Part shown: positions 1-11,880 of the stretch, in pieces
Numbering within the stretch: position 1 is the stretch's first letter
Layout of the letters: every line of letters starts with the position of its first letter
Source of the DNA: Rhizoclosmatium globosum
Lineage: Eukaryota; Chytridiomycota; Chytridiomycetes; Chytridiales; Chytriomycetaceae
Length of the DNA stretch: 64,000 nucleotides
Direction of reading: 5' to 3'
Assembly: GCA_002104985.1 (NCBI GenBank)
Contig: MCGO01000098.1
Location: forward strand, 1-64,000
Translations under genes and position numbers: made by a program
Notes under the pieces: model-generated
What the model was told of the DNA's origin: nothing
Seen by the model: only the letters and a program-made list of their open reading frames with translations
Database searches by the model: none

Positions 1-360
1 GGGCTATTGAGAATAACTTGATTATGGTGGTAGAGGTTTTAGGTTTTAGTTTTGAAGGGGACATGTCCTATTCCGATAACGAGGCGCTGGCTGTAGCGGT
101 GGACTAATTATTGTGGGATGGTGAATTTACTTCTTCAAAAATGAAACTGTGGATCCGACTAGTCGAAACTCTATGGTCTGATGAAGTCAGTTGAAATGGT
201 TGTGTTTCTTGCGTCAATTTGATCATCAATCATGAAGATGTGGATGCTTCGTTTGATGGAAATATTTGTGTAAAGTCTGCAGCTAAACCGGCCGGAAGGA
301 AGTTGTTGATTATCTCATTATAGTTGCAAAAAGCTGCTGGAATGGTTGAAGGATACAAGG
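1..360 (+). pseudogene. Remnant of an F-box/ankyrin gene (3' part only)
   Basis: This stretch aligns by eye with 2857-3235, the 3' part of the next gene. Shared landmarks are the Ser/Asp-Asn-Glu tract near 75-95 (compare 2935-2955), the 'VDASFD' codons near 240-258 (compare 3105-3120) and the 'GMV-GY' codons near 340-357 (compare 3207-3225). No single frame survives: there are stop codons (for example taa near 106) and several length differences. No F-box start is visible, although the copy may begin outside the window. It is most simply a decayed tandem copy of the gene that starts at 509. Confidence 0.7.
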
Positions 361-508
361 TGAAGTATGCAGATGCCACGAAAGACCCAGATATGAATTT
401 GGCAGAATTAATTGAAGAGTTGTGCATCTGAAATTCGATAATGTGGAGGGCAATAAAGATTGGGTTTCTGCGTATTGAATATTATGTGCTTTGATTCTCT
501 CCAAAAGA

Positions 509-3298
509 ATGACCCAGACACAAGACAGCAGCTCATCCACAGGTACACCCAGCACTCTTGTATCAACCAGCTAATCAACTGGTTTACATTTCAGAACCAC
601 AATTGAATCAGTTCCGCCCGAAGTTATCAGTCAAATCATTCAACTGCTTCCAATCGATGAGCACCTCCAAAGCCTCGGTCTTGCCTCAAAGAAGGTCTTT
701 GCACCGTGGATTCTCAACGACGTTGCATTCGCTGCCACGCACATTACTGCGTGGCTGGATCGCAACGGTGCGAACCTCGATCAGGCGCCATACCTTCTCA
801 ACTGTGATGACCTCCGAAACGCCGTGACTATCACGAGGACAGCGATGAAAGTCATAGCGACAGGTTTTCCTATGACAGTGACTCCTATTTCGGTGGAGAC
901 TGGATTTTTGCCATACACGTGTTTGGGAGTACTTGAGTTTTGGTTACAAAGCTGGATTCTACAAACTCGCGTTCAGTGTTCCTCTCAAGGAACTGACGGA
1001 ATAGAAATCCATACGTCCTTTGTTTCTGTTGCGTCCCATTTGTTCATGAAGAAGATGGTTTGGTCAAACACTTTGGCGTTGAAGCTTGTGAAGACGTTAC
1101 AATCGCTCCAATCTTTCAACATCTCCAGTCAAATGAATCGGCTTCTGTGTGGTGCTGCTACTTTGGGTACAAAGACGCTGTAATACAACTGTTGGCTGAT
1201 CCAAACCTCAAAGTCTGCCGTAAAAACCGGAAAGATCCACTGTATATCGCAATCATCAGAAAAAATTGTGACATTGTACTTGCTCTATTAATGGATGGGC
1301 GCACATTTTATGACACGTGCTTAATTGAGGCTGCTTCTCGCGGACTCTTGAATATTGTGAATGTGCTTTTAGGATATGCCCGCGTGAATCCTTCTCTCCA
1401 TGAGAATCGCGCTGTCAGACACGCAGCTGCCCGTGGTCATACAGCAGTGGTTCAACGACTTCTAGAAGATTCACGTGTTGATGGAACAGCAAGAAACTGT
1501 TCTGCTTTGCAAGTGGCTGCAACCAAGAAAAAATGGCCTCTCGTGGACGTGCTTCTATCTATTCCTGGAATGAATCCATCAGTCGGCAACGATATTCTGT
1601 TTTATCATGCGTGTTTGGATGGAAGAGTGGAGCTTGTTGAACGGCTCCTGAAAGACCCAAGAGTCAATCCTGCATCTGAGGACAATCGATCTTTTATTGC
1701 TGCCTGTGGTCGAGGTCACACAAAATTGTGGAAATGCTTTTGGCCATTGACTCCATTGATCCAGCAGCAAATGGAAATGTCGCAGTCGAGCGTGCAATTC
1801 AGATTGGGCATTATAGAATTGTAGCGCTGCTGATTAAATATCCGAGCGTGCGTGCTTTTGCTTCTACTAAAGTCATGAATTGGGTTCTTGAAGAATTTAC
1901 AAGACAGCAGAACTTTGACCTGGTGCAAACCATCCTGACTTCGCGTCCAGATGTGGATCCAAACCATTCCAATGCGTTAAGAGAGGCTTGTATTCACGGG
2001 AACTCACAAATTGTCAAATTATTGCTGGAAGATGGTCGCCATCTGCCTGTAACAACAAATCCCCTGTTTTTGGAAATGAAGCCTCACATTGCCAAGATCC
2101 TTCTTCAACATAAGCAATCTGTTGTACCCAGCTGTTTGATTCAAAATTCTTTTCACCAATTCTGTAGACTGCAGAAGTGGGAACAAGCAGGACTTCACCT
2201 ACTACATCACAACCTCCGTTTATCTGACAATATAGACAAGATAGTGTTTTCTCCAGGTTCCAATATCGGCGAATATCTCAGTTTCCAACTAAAAGAAGCC
2301 TGCAAATATTTCGATGACCTCTCTATTGAATCCATCTTGACACATCCGTTATGGGATCCCAAACAAGACGAAGTGATCGATACTGTTTTACCATACATTG
2401 CCCAGCTCAAAAGAAAAGATAATTCTTTGATTTTATCCGTCCTCAAGCACCGTCGCTATACGCAGTGTAAAACCGTTGTTGAAGGAACATTTCACGCACA
2501 AGTCGTCCACTTTGCGCATACAATCTTGTTCCCTACGTTTTCGTTGAGCCCTTTTGAAAACGGCAATGAATTGTTGCGGTGGGCAATTAACAACAATTTG
2601 GACGCGTTTGTAAACCTTCTTGTGGAAGATGATAGGATTGGTGATATATCAGGAGATGATCATTATGTTCTGTCTACAGCGGCTGCAAACTGTCGTTTCG
2701 GAGAAACGTTTGAGTCTCTTTGTCGACACAACGCGAAATGGATTCGCGAGCATAAAATTGTCGCTGAAAATCAAAATGATGACAACTGGAGGATCTTTGT
2801 ACAATTGTGGAAGAAGGGATTGACAGTTTCCTTGAACATGTTCCTCGACTCTTGAAATGGGCTGTTGAGGGAAACTTGACACTGGTTCTTGAAAAAATCG
2901 GTTTTAAATCTGGGATTGAAGTTGATTTGGCGTACTCTGATAACGAGCCGTTGGCGATTGCAACGAATAAGCACTGGTGCCCAATGGTTGAGATGTTATT
3001 GAAGAATGAGAAGGTAGATCCATTGAGTCGAAACTATTTCGGAATTCGTAAGTCCGTTGAATATGGATGTGCAGTTTGTGTTAGATCGTTTATCGAGCGG
3101 TCGGAAGTTGATGCTTCGTTTGATGAGAATTTTTGTCTGAAGACGGCGGCAAGACTTGGTCATCAAAAGGTGGTGGATTTGTTGATAACTCACGGTAGAT
3201 TAACTGGAATGGTTGACGGATATCAATTTGTTTATGAATCGGCAAAAAACGAAGGGTATACTGATATTGCTGCAATTGGCGAAGCTTTGTGTTTGTAG
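509..3298 (+). CDS. F-box-like / ankyrin-repeat protein, frame-disrupted
   Basis: The likely start is the ATG at 509. A 51-nt intron (about 541-594, with branch-like gctaatc and a pyrimidine-rich end) precedes an F-box-like helix pair at 611-760 (VPPEVISQIIQLLP, then LGLASKKVFAPW). Ankyrin repeats run from about 1120 to 3260 (units such as AAARGHTAVVQRLLEDSRVD). The frame changes near 820, 930, 1000, 1727 and 2806. At 1727 and 2806 restoring one base gives KIVEML and QIVEEG with homology continuing, so these are indels, not introns. F-box plus repeat proteins usually recruit substrates to SCF ubiquitin ligases, which is inferred here. The gene is a paralogue of the minus-strand gene at 40856-43747. 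It may be a pseudogene or a functional gene with consensus errors. Confidence 0.65.
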
Positions 3299-3401
3299 TC
3301 AATAAAACATATTTCACGTGTAAATTCAGAATTCAAATTGAAACTTATTCTTGTATGACTGCTTTATTCGATATATCTGGTAATTATAACTCCCACACCA
3401 A

Positions 3402-4750
3402 TCAATAAAAATTGATAACGCCCGCAACACGCATAACCCCAGGCTTTTGCTCCGTAGGAAACTTGAAGTAACAAACCCCCTTAACAAATACCGCAACAGC
3501 ACAACTTTCCTGGTTCTGAGCGCAACGGCTACGACATTCTTGCCAATCAAGAACACCAGTAGACCCAGCATTAAAAGCATCCGGGAAATCCAATCCCAGG
3601 AACGCAATTGGTTGAGCTGAATTTGCACTCACCATCACACCACCATCAAGTCCGTCTTTGGGAGTCTTTACACTGCATTCCCTGGTATTACGATCATACG
3701 TAAAAAGAATCCGTTGAGCTCTTTCGTCTGCGCGGCACAGTCGTTGGCATCTGTTACAGTAAAGTTTAAGCCTGGCGCGTCGAAGCCGGTCCATTCGTGA
3801 TCGGAATACATGGTAGTCGCACGGAAAAAGTTGTACTGACGCGTCATACGATCGTATTGGAGCGGTGTGAATTCGGTTTGACAGTCTGGATGCGTGTAAT
3901 CCATGAAATTGTGGATTGGGTCCGGTCCTTCACGGTCGTGTAATGGGCAAGACTTGCGTCCAATGGGACAGGTGTTGGAGCCGAGTTGATCTGATTCGAA
4001 TGGTGTGTCATCGACGTAGTCTCCGAACTCACTGTCACAGCCGCCTTCGAATGTGTGGTACAAGCCGAGCCAGTGTCCTGCTTCGTGAACAAGAAGTTTT
4101 CCGTCGTAGTATGAAGCTCCAGGGAAGCTATACTTGGTGATCATGACGCTGTCTCGAATATCGTATTGGGAAGCTGAGTTAGGTAAGGTTCCGAGGCCAT
4201 AGCTCCCTTGGCTATCAGCAATCAAACAAGTATACACGTTCAAAGTATTTACTCCTCCCTTTCGAAGAGCTTTTCCAATATCCATCATGTTGGACCATGG
4301 ATTAAAGTGCCAGGTTTCATTGTTTGTGAAATCCCAACCTGCAAAAAGAACTGGAACTTGGATGCATCGAACTTTGCATTCAAAACATCCATTTGATCCT
4401 TCACCATTTTAGCCGAGATCTGACCGTTAAAAAGGTAGTACCATTGAGCTTTGTGAGAATATGAAACCAGACTGGAATATGGATTGCATCGTTTGGGGTT
4501 GCAACTGCATTGCTAACGGTATCGTTCGAATCGACAATTACTTTTGATGGCTGGATTAAAAGAGTGATGGTTTCAAAGTCTCCTTTGAAGCCTCCATATT
4601 TGCAAGATGAGCATGAAATGGTGCCTCGAGTTGTGCACGAGTTATGCCATTCTGGAAAGAGACGCCACAACCATAGTGACTGGAGTTCAGGCTGGGACTT
4701 GAAAATGCTGGGAATACAAAGGTCAAGAGTAGCAGAAGACTAGGAATCAT
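3402..4750 (-). CDS. Secreted M43-type (pappalysin/cytophagalysin-like) zinc metalloprotease, frame-disrupted
   Basis: The start at 4750 gives a hydrophobic signal peptide (MIPSLLLLLTFVFPAFS). The zincin motif HEAGHWLGLYH (about 4055-4087) is intact, followed by the Cys-rich C-terminal half typical of fungal M43B enzymes (GGCDSEFGDYVDDTP, CPIGRKSCP) and a Met-turn-like NFMDYTHPDC. A C-terminal Cys-rich segment (about 3402-3760) resembles a PAN/apple module. An upstream conserved segment, AGWDFTNNETWHF, comes just before the NMMDIGKALRKGG stretch. At least four frame changes lie near 4565, 4455, 4340 and 3705. Two sit in T5 runs where T6 would restore the frame, and the protein homology continues across each. 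Expected role: extracellular protein degradation. All catalytic residues survive, so I favour consensus error over decay. Confidence 0.75.
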
Positions 4751-4919
4751 TCCGATCGATTGATTGAGAAATATTCGATCGTCGGAATCACAAATTTAAA
4801 CGCGCCAACGGATGAGGCGTTCCCTGCGTGATGTGGCAGGTTCGATTTATTAATAATTGCACTTACAATCAAATCAATCAAAATGGCATGACCATAATAT
4901 AGACAGTGAGTCACAAGGT

Positions 4920-5324
4920 TCAGTTCCGACACTTTTCGCAATGTGGAACCTTGCACTCGATACAAAAGTCGAGGTGGTGGCAGCACTTGTGGCAGTAGCT
5001 GAGAGCGCACGAGGGACACGCGATCCACTTTTCCGAGGTTTGTGACTCACTCTCGCTTGACGTTGATGTGCACGTCGGCGACAGAGAACCAACGTCGTCC
5101 AAGCACGTGGCACACCGGAACGACTCGCACTTTGCGCACGAAAGTCCGGAACTCGGAACACACTTTGAACACACGATCAACGAACACTGCGCATTCGAAC
5201 ACTGCGAAACTCCCTGGGCCCCGCTCTCAACACACGATGAACACAGCGTTACTGAACATACGCCGCATTGGAGGGCTTCGCTGTCAAAGCTACGGGAACA
5301 GGTGGGACAGCTTGCTACAATCAT
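4920..5324 (-). CDS. Small cysteine-rich protein with repeated CxxC pairs
   Basis: This is an intronless 134-codon ORF with ATG at 5324 and TGA at 4920. It has 24 cysteines arranged as successive CxxC pairs (CPTC, CGVC, CSSC, CSKC, CAKC, CATC, CPSC, CHKC, CIEC, CEKC), often with only three or four residues between pairs. There is no signal peptide or membrane segment. A Ser/Thr-rich break near residue 90 separates two Cys blocks. The pattern suggests a multi-zinc protein of RING/B-box or zinc-ribbon type, but I recognise no named family. It lies upstream of the protease on the same strand, about 170 bp away. Confidence 0.6.
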   Translation of the reverse strand: MIVASCPTCSRSFDSEALQCGVCSVTLCSSCVESGAQGVSQCSNAQCSLIVCSKCVPSSGLSCAKCESFRCATCLDDVGSLSPTCTSTSSESESQTSEKWIACPSCALSYCHKCCHHLDFCIECKVPHCEKCRN

Positions 5325-5481
5325 GGGAGTTCGGTTTTAAGACACAGATTTACTTCAGTGATAAGAAAAAGATACGCAGAACAAATACACTTATAGAATT
5401 GTAAGAAGCAAAAGGGTATGAGGATTATAGTTGAAAACACCGCAATCCAGTACGGCGTGTGGTTGTTGAATCATAGAGTGG

Positions 5482-6579
5482 TCACTTGGTCTTTTTGAAC
5501 CATTGCCCAAACGGGACCCACTTTTTCTTTTCACCAGGACTGCCAACCGTTATGGCAGAGCTTGATGTACGTGGATGAATGTGTCTGTGCTTGATTGCTT
5601 GATTGCCCCAAGCTTTTCTGTTTTGTAGTGTCGTGTCATCCAACTCCCATCGATTTGGAATATTGTAATTCTTGTCGGCAGCAAGTTCTACAGGAGATGA
5701 TCGACCTGGTAGAGTTTCTTCTGACCCAGTAGGACTGCTGATTCGAGTTGGGGCAACAATAGTGTGACCATATGAAGTGGAGCGTGCAAGTCGCGGCACT
5801 GTCACAGTTGGCATTGGCTGGGCCTGTTTTCGTAATTCATCTCGTCGAGGCGGTACAGTAACACCGACAGATCGACTTCGCTGAAGTGGTACTCCATATC
5901 CTGACATACTCCTCCCTGTGCCACTCCCATCTAAAGTGATGTCTAGCCCAGAGGACCCACTCCCATTCACCCGTCCTTTTTGTAACATCGAGTCTCTTGA
6001 AAGTGCATCCAGTACAAACGAGGTGGGGTCCTCAACTTGTACGACAGTTTCCTCTGAATCCAAAGACACGTGGTTTGGATCTCTTCTTGGTTGGAGCCCT
6101 GGATATGGATCGGCAAGCACTCTGTGCACGCACTTGACCCAGATATCGAGTGTTCCGTAATCCGGACATCTAAAGCCCCATCTTAGAGTAATTGTGTCTG
6201 ATGTGGGAGAAGTTGAAGGGGTGGGAGAGCCGAGAACGTCAAAGGTGGCTGGAGAAGTACTTGATATGTGTGTGATTGAAAGAGATGCAGCAGGTTTCGA
6301 GAATTGCTGTGCGGTAATGTGGAAGAGGGAAAGGGTGCCGTTGGGAGACAGAACGACAAGGTGCGGCAACCAACCAGCGAGACTCAGATAGTCAAGGCGA
6401 CCAGTTATCCTGTCCAAGAGAATGCATAAGATAAGTGCTGAAGTGAAGGCACAAGCTACTCACACTGCAGAGGCTCGCAGCCTACCAAATGAGTCAATGG
6501 TATGCCTTTGATCAACTGCCTCCAGTTCAGATGTCAGAGAAGCGAGCAGATCTTCTAGTTTGGCAGTCGTTCCTCTCAT
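5482..6579 (-). CDS. PH-domain-like protein with disordered C-terminus
   Basis: There are two exons. Exon 1 (6579-6464) begins at ATG 6579 and encodes a short helical leader. A 54-nt GT-AG intron (6463-6410) joins in phase to exon 2 (6409-5482). The region after the splice (GRLDYLSLAGWLPHLVVL, then a strand-rich stretch to DIWVKCVHRVL) fits a pleckstrin-homology-like barrel ending in a Trp-containing helix. The remaining roughly 200 residues are Ser/Pro/Arg-rich and probably disordered, ending in a basic, aromatic tail (WVPFGQWFKKTK). A role in membrane or phosphoinositide binding is only inferred. The reading frame is intact. Confidence 0.6.
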
Positions 6580-7100
6580 ACAAATACTATTGGTTTCGAG
6601 GCTGAAGCTGAAGGTTTGAACTGTTTGGCAAGCAGGAATGCGGGCTTCCGTTCTTCACTTTTCTTTACTCCACCCCAAAATCCCGGAAACTCCGATATGT
6701 TTACTCAAAGCCTCCCAAAGCCATCCATCTTGTGACAGCTCAAGCATCTTAAGTATTGCTTCATAGTATTATGTTCCATTTTCATCATTGATCCAAAATA
6801 GTGTGAAGATTTGAACAACTGAATGCTTTCAAGAAGGCAAGCAATCAATGGCAGGTTGCTTGACTGAAGTAAAAACTTATTGAAAAAGGAATAGTGAATA
6901 TTCAAATATGTCACTTGTTGCTCCAGAATGGTCGGAAATGATTTGTCACCAAACTTTATTATCCAAGGTTTTTCTGCCGTAAAACCAACCAAAACCAAAA
7001 CCGACATAAGTATTCAGATGGGAAACATTGTTGTTCTACATTGCGATCAATTGGATATAGTTCCAAAGGTCTCTTCACAGCCACAAACGAACATTGAAAA
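6580..7100. other. Divergent intergenic region
   Basis: This 520-bp AT-rich stretch lies between the PH-like gene (minus) and the LRR gene (plus). It should hold both promoters. An open minus-strand frame of 100 codons with an ATG (7007-6705) is present but resembles nothing I know. I see no clear TATA box and no RNA gene. Confidence 0.4.
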
Positions 7101-8923
7101 ATGACAACCGTCCCAACAGATTGCCAGATTGCCCACCAAGCTTGGCCCTCCGTCTTTACCAGTAATGTAGACAATGCATGTTGCACTTACAGTACTGGTT
7201 TCAACTGTGCCGGGGCCTGTGATATATACTGTGACGACAGTGAGACGTACATCACGGGCATGTGAGTAATCTGAATTCGACTACATTGACTGATATTTAA
7301 GACAGAAAAGCACAGCGTTCCCGTTTTTCTGGGTCGTTTCCGGATCTTGGAGGATTGAAACGGCTGACTTCGTTGTGAGTTCCAAGTTCGACTGTGTAAT
7401 GTTCTGCGGCATTAAGACCTGACGGCAGAGAAATCTCGTACACTGGAATGACAGGCCCACTTCCAAGCGTCCTTCCTCAATCACTTACTTCGCTGTGAGT
7501 TCACCTGAGTTTGATGTGAAGAGGCTTTGAATTGATGTTGAGCAAGGATCTTGTCTGGAAATTCATTCAACGGGTCTATTCCTCCGCTGCCTTATTATCT
7601 CAAAGTATTGTAAGCTCTGAAGCTGTCACTTGGTTGTTCTCATCGACCTTCAGCCTTGTGCAAGGTAGTAAATTGACAGGTTCTCTTCCGAGCTTACCTT
7701 TCAGTCTAACTATGCTGTTAAGTTGACATCTTCGCGTTTTTGAGGGGATGATTAATGTTTGACTATCAGGGATGTCAGCCAAAACCAGTTGACTGGAGAA
7801 ATCCCATCACTTCCGCAAAACCTCCAGACTCTGTATGCGCTTGTAATACTATTCAAACAAGCTGTCTTATACTTTACGTTTAGGGCTCTCCAGAACAATA
7901 ATTTCACGGGATCGGTTCCGCCTTTACCAACAACTCTTCAAACACTGTGAGTCGTTTTCATCTCCGAAATTTACACTAACAACTATAACTCGGAATTAGA
8001 AACCTTGAAAATAACTCATTAACGGGTGCCATTCCATCAATTCCGTCTGGAGTCAACACACCAGTTGGTCTAAACGGAAACTGTTTTATCGATTCAGATC
8101 GGTTCAACGTTACAAACAATCCATCCTGTGAGGCTTTGTTGAAGCCGTCGACTAATACCACCACTGATTCGGGCGCTACGGGTCGGTTAATTGGATCGAT
8201 TGTCGGCGGTGTTGCCGGTTTGGTCCTGATCTGCTGTGTTCTTTTCTGGTATATCCGCAAGAAAAGAACTGGAAAGGAATCATCAACTCGCCTGGATGGA
8301 TCAGATATTCCAGGAACTCAGACCGGTCAGCCCAAAACGCGTCCGATCTCAACGTTGGTCGACATCCCTGTCTCAAGGCAAGGTTCATCTTCGAGTAGCA
8401 GTTCTACAGAGGATACTATCATTCCGGAACAGGAGATTGTGTTAAATCCTCAGCCACATGGGAAACGTTCCATGATTAATGACGCGTTTATGGTTTCGAA
8501 TGGAGAAGGAGAGAAAGGTTCTTTTATGAACGCCGCATTTCGGAACGTTTCTCTGCCTGGTTTGGATAAAAAGGACAAGGAGGATGTGACTGTTGGTGAA
8601 TCTGGGGCTTTGAGATGGGTACCAACGAATCCGGATACCGCGTTATGGAGTGTTGAAGACACGGGGGATTGGGCTGCAATGATTCCGCGTGTTGGAGTTA
8701 CCTTGAAAGCTGTTATCATCAGTTGAGTTTCGTTGGTTTTGTTTCAACATTCTGAAACGTTCAATCAGAGGAAAAGCTAAGATTCACGGATTTGATTGAG
8801 CTCTCTGGCGACGGATCTTTACAGCAAGTTCTCAACTTGCCGCTGGGTGATTACTTAAACGTGAAACGTGCATTGACTGAAATGAGGGAGCAAGGAGAAC
8901 TTCCGCCTAGTTATGAAAATTGA
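7101..8923 (+). CDS. Single-pass membrane LRR protein, one repeat per exon
   Basis: The start used is ATG 7101. Exon 1 (7101-7261) encodes a Cys-rich LRR cap (DCQIAHQAWPS...CCTYSTGFNC). A 44-nt intron follows (7262-7305). Six further short exons each encode about one LRR of the plant-like LxGxIPxLPxxLxxL type, for example LDVSQNQLTGEIPSLP. Each exon ends 'CT|gt' or 'TT|gt', so the introns are all phase 2 at the same Leu codon. The last LRR exon continues into a transmembrane helix (about 8185-8255, LIGSIVGGVAGLVLICCVLF), a basic stop-transfer (RKKR) and a roughly 190-residue Ser-rich tail. A final intron starting gttgag (about 8715) leads to an acidic/helical end and TGA 8921. No signal peptide is visible, so an upstream exon may be missing. 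Expected role: surface recognition; there is no kinase domain. Confidence 0.75.
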
Positions 8924-9064
8924 TAGTACCGTTTTATTATTAAATCCGATAGCTCATAAAGAATACATATTACCTGATATCTCGTGCTCTTGTTATTTCA
9001 TTTAAAAAAAATATCCATTTATTGTATATTTGCCTCATTCAAAAAGTTCAAGAATCAAAACCCA

Positions 9065-10291
9065 TCACTTGCGCTGACCTTCACTTGGTTTCACCAAGCG
9101 TGGTGCTCGGTTGACCTTTTTTGGTGCCTCTCTAAGATTAGACGGTTGAGAATTGATAGGCTGAACTGGAGCAGGCTGAGAACCGGGAGACGATGGAGCA
9201 AAATATCCATCCTTCGTACGTTCAAGTACCACGGGTTTTTGCATTTTTCGTTCTCCGCCAGCGTTTCAAGCCGCGAATTTGTCGGCATTCCCCGCAATCC
9301 CTTCTCCACCGAACCCGCGCGTGGAAGAATGATCACTGGTGCTGGAACTCCTTGCCCAGGGACAGTAAACTTGCCATCCGCTGTCCTCTCGGTTTTTGGA
9401 ATCGGTAGTGCCTTTCGCTTTCCCGGGGTTTTTGAATCGTGAGTCACAGGACTCATAGCTAATTCAATGTCGTCGTTTTCAGAATTACGGCGGTATCGTG
9501 TATAAACAAGGCCGGCAGCTGCAATCACGACAAGGATTCCAACAACAGATAGTCCAATCGCGATAGTATTGTTTCCACCTGGAGCGCTTGGAGCGTTGTT
9601 CTCAGGAGGGGTTGGCTGTTGAGGAGAGGAAGGAGCTTTGATTGGAGCGGAAGGGGCTTGTGTTGTGATAGCCTGGGGTGATACCGTTGTTCCAACAACA
9701 GGCGGTGGGCTTGGAACAGGATTCGCTGCTGGTTGATCAACTGGAGCAGGAACCGGTGGGGAACTTTGGTCTGCTGGGTTTTGGGCTGGCGCAGGATCTT
9801 GTGCTGGAGGAGCAGGAGCAGGATCAGGGGAAGGTGCAATTACGGGAGGTGAAACAGGAGCTGGTCCTGGAGGCGACAACACAGTAGACTTGGAAGAAGC
9901 AGTATCCGCGAACCAGCATTTCGGGTTGGATGCAGGGCACGAAGTGAAGCGGGCCTTATTATTGAGTCAGACACTTGGTAATTGGTCTGACTCAACAACA
10001 AACACTTACTGTCGCTGCGTAACTAGCGCTTGCCTTGATTATACTTGGATCTCCTGCACATGCCACTGAGAAGCATCGAGTTCCAGCCATGAGTCCCATC
10101 GCAGAAGGGCAAGGGTCAACAGCCTTGCCTACGTTTGTGATGACGGAACATACTGTCCCAACAGGATTCAGGCTAACAGACAAGGAGAACACTTCATTTA
10201 GATGAACGCCAACAAACGTTTGGTCTAGGTAGAGAGACGCCGTAATAGCTCCGGCGTTAGGTGCTTGCTGCAGTGTCAGAAAGGTGGACAT
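9065..10291 (-). CDS. Tandem membrane-protein family, member 1
   Basis: This is the first of three tandem paralogues (also 10517-11689 and 12568-13761). Exon 1 (from ATG 10291) encodes a domain of about 95 residues with spaced cysteines (QQAPNAGAITASLYLD...GTRCFSVACAGD). One intron starting gtaagt follows, then a SCPASNPKC motif, a long Pro/Ala-rich linker, a transmembrane helix (about 9490-9560) and a cytoplasmic tail with KRKALPIPKTERTADGKF. Near 9235 the frame breaks. Adding one A to an A5 run restores the tail through ERTKDGYF to a stop at 9065, matching member 3. No signal peptide is evident. I do not recognise the family. A cell-surface anchor or sensor is a guess from the topology. Confidence 0.65.
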
Positions 10292-10516
10292 ATCGGTCAG
10301 CAGAATGAAAATTTTAGAGGTGACAGGCAGATGCGTGATGATGGATCGGAGATTGCAAAAATCAATTTGGGTGTGAGCCCTTATAATATTTGAACAGACA
10401 AGGAGGGAAATTGATATTGACGGCTTCTTTTGGGTTGTGCGTTTATTTACTTCAAACACTTCTATGAACCCTTCTAAAACAATGATAAACTAAGACAATG
10501 GTATCACAGATAGTTT

Positions 10517-11689
10517 CTAGTATCTTTTAACCACCTTCGGAGATAAGCTGCGTGCAGATCTTTTTGCTCCTAAGCCTTTGGGAGGTAAAGCGGCTTTGGA
10601 AGGTAAAGCATTATGATCCACAGTGGCTGGGGCTTTGTCCTTTGAGCGTGGAGTTCTAATAGCATTCTGAGGCTTCTGGGCACTCGTTGGTTTTTGAATG
10701 ACAACATTCGTAGACATCAATGGTAAGGTAGCTGATTGAACGGTTGTGCTCAAACCATTTGTTGGTGGAACAGCGAATTTCCCATCGGCCGTTCTCTCCA
10801 TTTTCGGAATTGGAAGAGGTTTGCGTTTGCCAGGAGTTTTGGAATCCGAAGTTGGGGCAGGAGCCTCAATGTCTGGCTTGGGTTGAAACAGAGTTGGAAG
10901 TAGCTGGCTCACACTGCCACTGTTGCGAACATAAACGATTCCAAGGGCTACAAAAAGTGCAATAATTCCTGCAACGGCCCCTCCGATTGCGGCTCCACTG
11001 CTTCCCACAGTAGGATTGCTGGCATTGTCAGGAAGCGTTGTTTTTGGTGATCCTCCGTTGGGGGCAATAATGGCCTGAGCTTTGGGGCTTTGGGTTACGA
11101 TGCTTGTTGTAACTGGCAATATAGCACTAGGGGAAGCATTCGCAGTAGCAGGAGCAGAAGTGTCTCCTAGAGCAGGTACTGGTGCTGCATCTGGTGGTTG
11201 AACAGGTGGCGCGGGGTCTGGTACTGGTTGTTGAACAGGTGGGGGATCTGGAGTTGCCTGGTTCTGAGGGGCAGCCGGTGGGGGCAATAACTGCAACGAT
11301 TGGGATGATGCAGAATCATTGAATGAACAATAGGGATTGGATGTTGGACAAGATGAAAACCATGCCTATTTATGTATTAGATGAATATTAGGGATGGATG
11401 CACGAACGAAGGCTCCAGAATTCGTGGCGGACTTTATGATAGCCGAGTCCCCTGTACATGAGACTGAGAAACAAAGAGTTCCCGACTTGAGATTCATTTC
11501 TGATGGACACGATCCCGTTGCCTGCGTGACGGTGGCTTTAGCATTACACAATGGCCCAACATTATTTATGTTGACGTATAACGAGAGCGTTTCCTTGCTG
11601 TGGCTACTGACATATGTCTTGTCGATGTAAAGTGTCGCAGTGATGGCTCCACCACCGGGTGCCTGTTGCAGAGCCAAGTACTTGGACAT
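10517..11689 (-). CDS. Tandem membrane-protein family, member 2
   Basis: Exon 1 starts at ATG 11689 (MSKYLALQQAPGGGAI) and encodes the Cys-containing N-terminal domain (TLCFSVSCTGDSAIIKSA). An intron that begins gttcgt near 11420 ends before a SCPTSNPYC motif. Exon 2 gives a Pro-rich linker, a transmembrane helix (AIGGAVAGIIALFVALGIVY, about 10930-11000) and a tail with KRKPLPIPKMERTADGKF, ending at TAG 10517. Domain order and intron position match members 1 and 3, and the frame is intact. The tail is Lys/Arg/Pro-rich and lacks the second DGYF motif. Function unknown. Confidence 0.7.
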
Positions 11690-11880
11690 GAATTTAAGTC
11701 GGAAATGGAGCAATGCGTGCCATCAAGATGACGATGTGGTGATTTATCGGAATTTGATATCTAATCCAATACATAACATTCTAGTGAACAATTCGAATGA
11801 CAAGCTTGATGCAACCAATACTACGAACGAGAACAATCGTAGAATGCTCCTATAGAGTACAAAGCACACTCAGTTTCTCG

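Noticed and set aside
6705..7007. Minus-strand 100-codon ORF with an ATG in the divergent promoter region
   Set aside because: No recognisable motif and no paralogue in the window; length is possible by chance.
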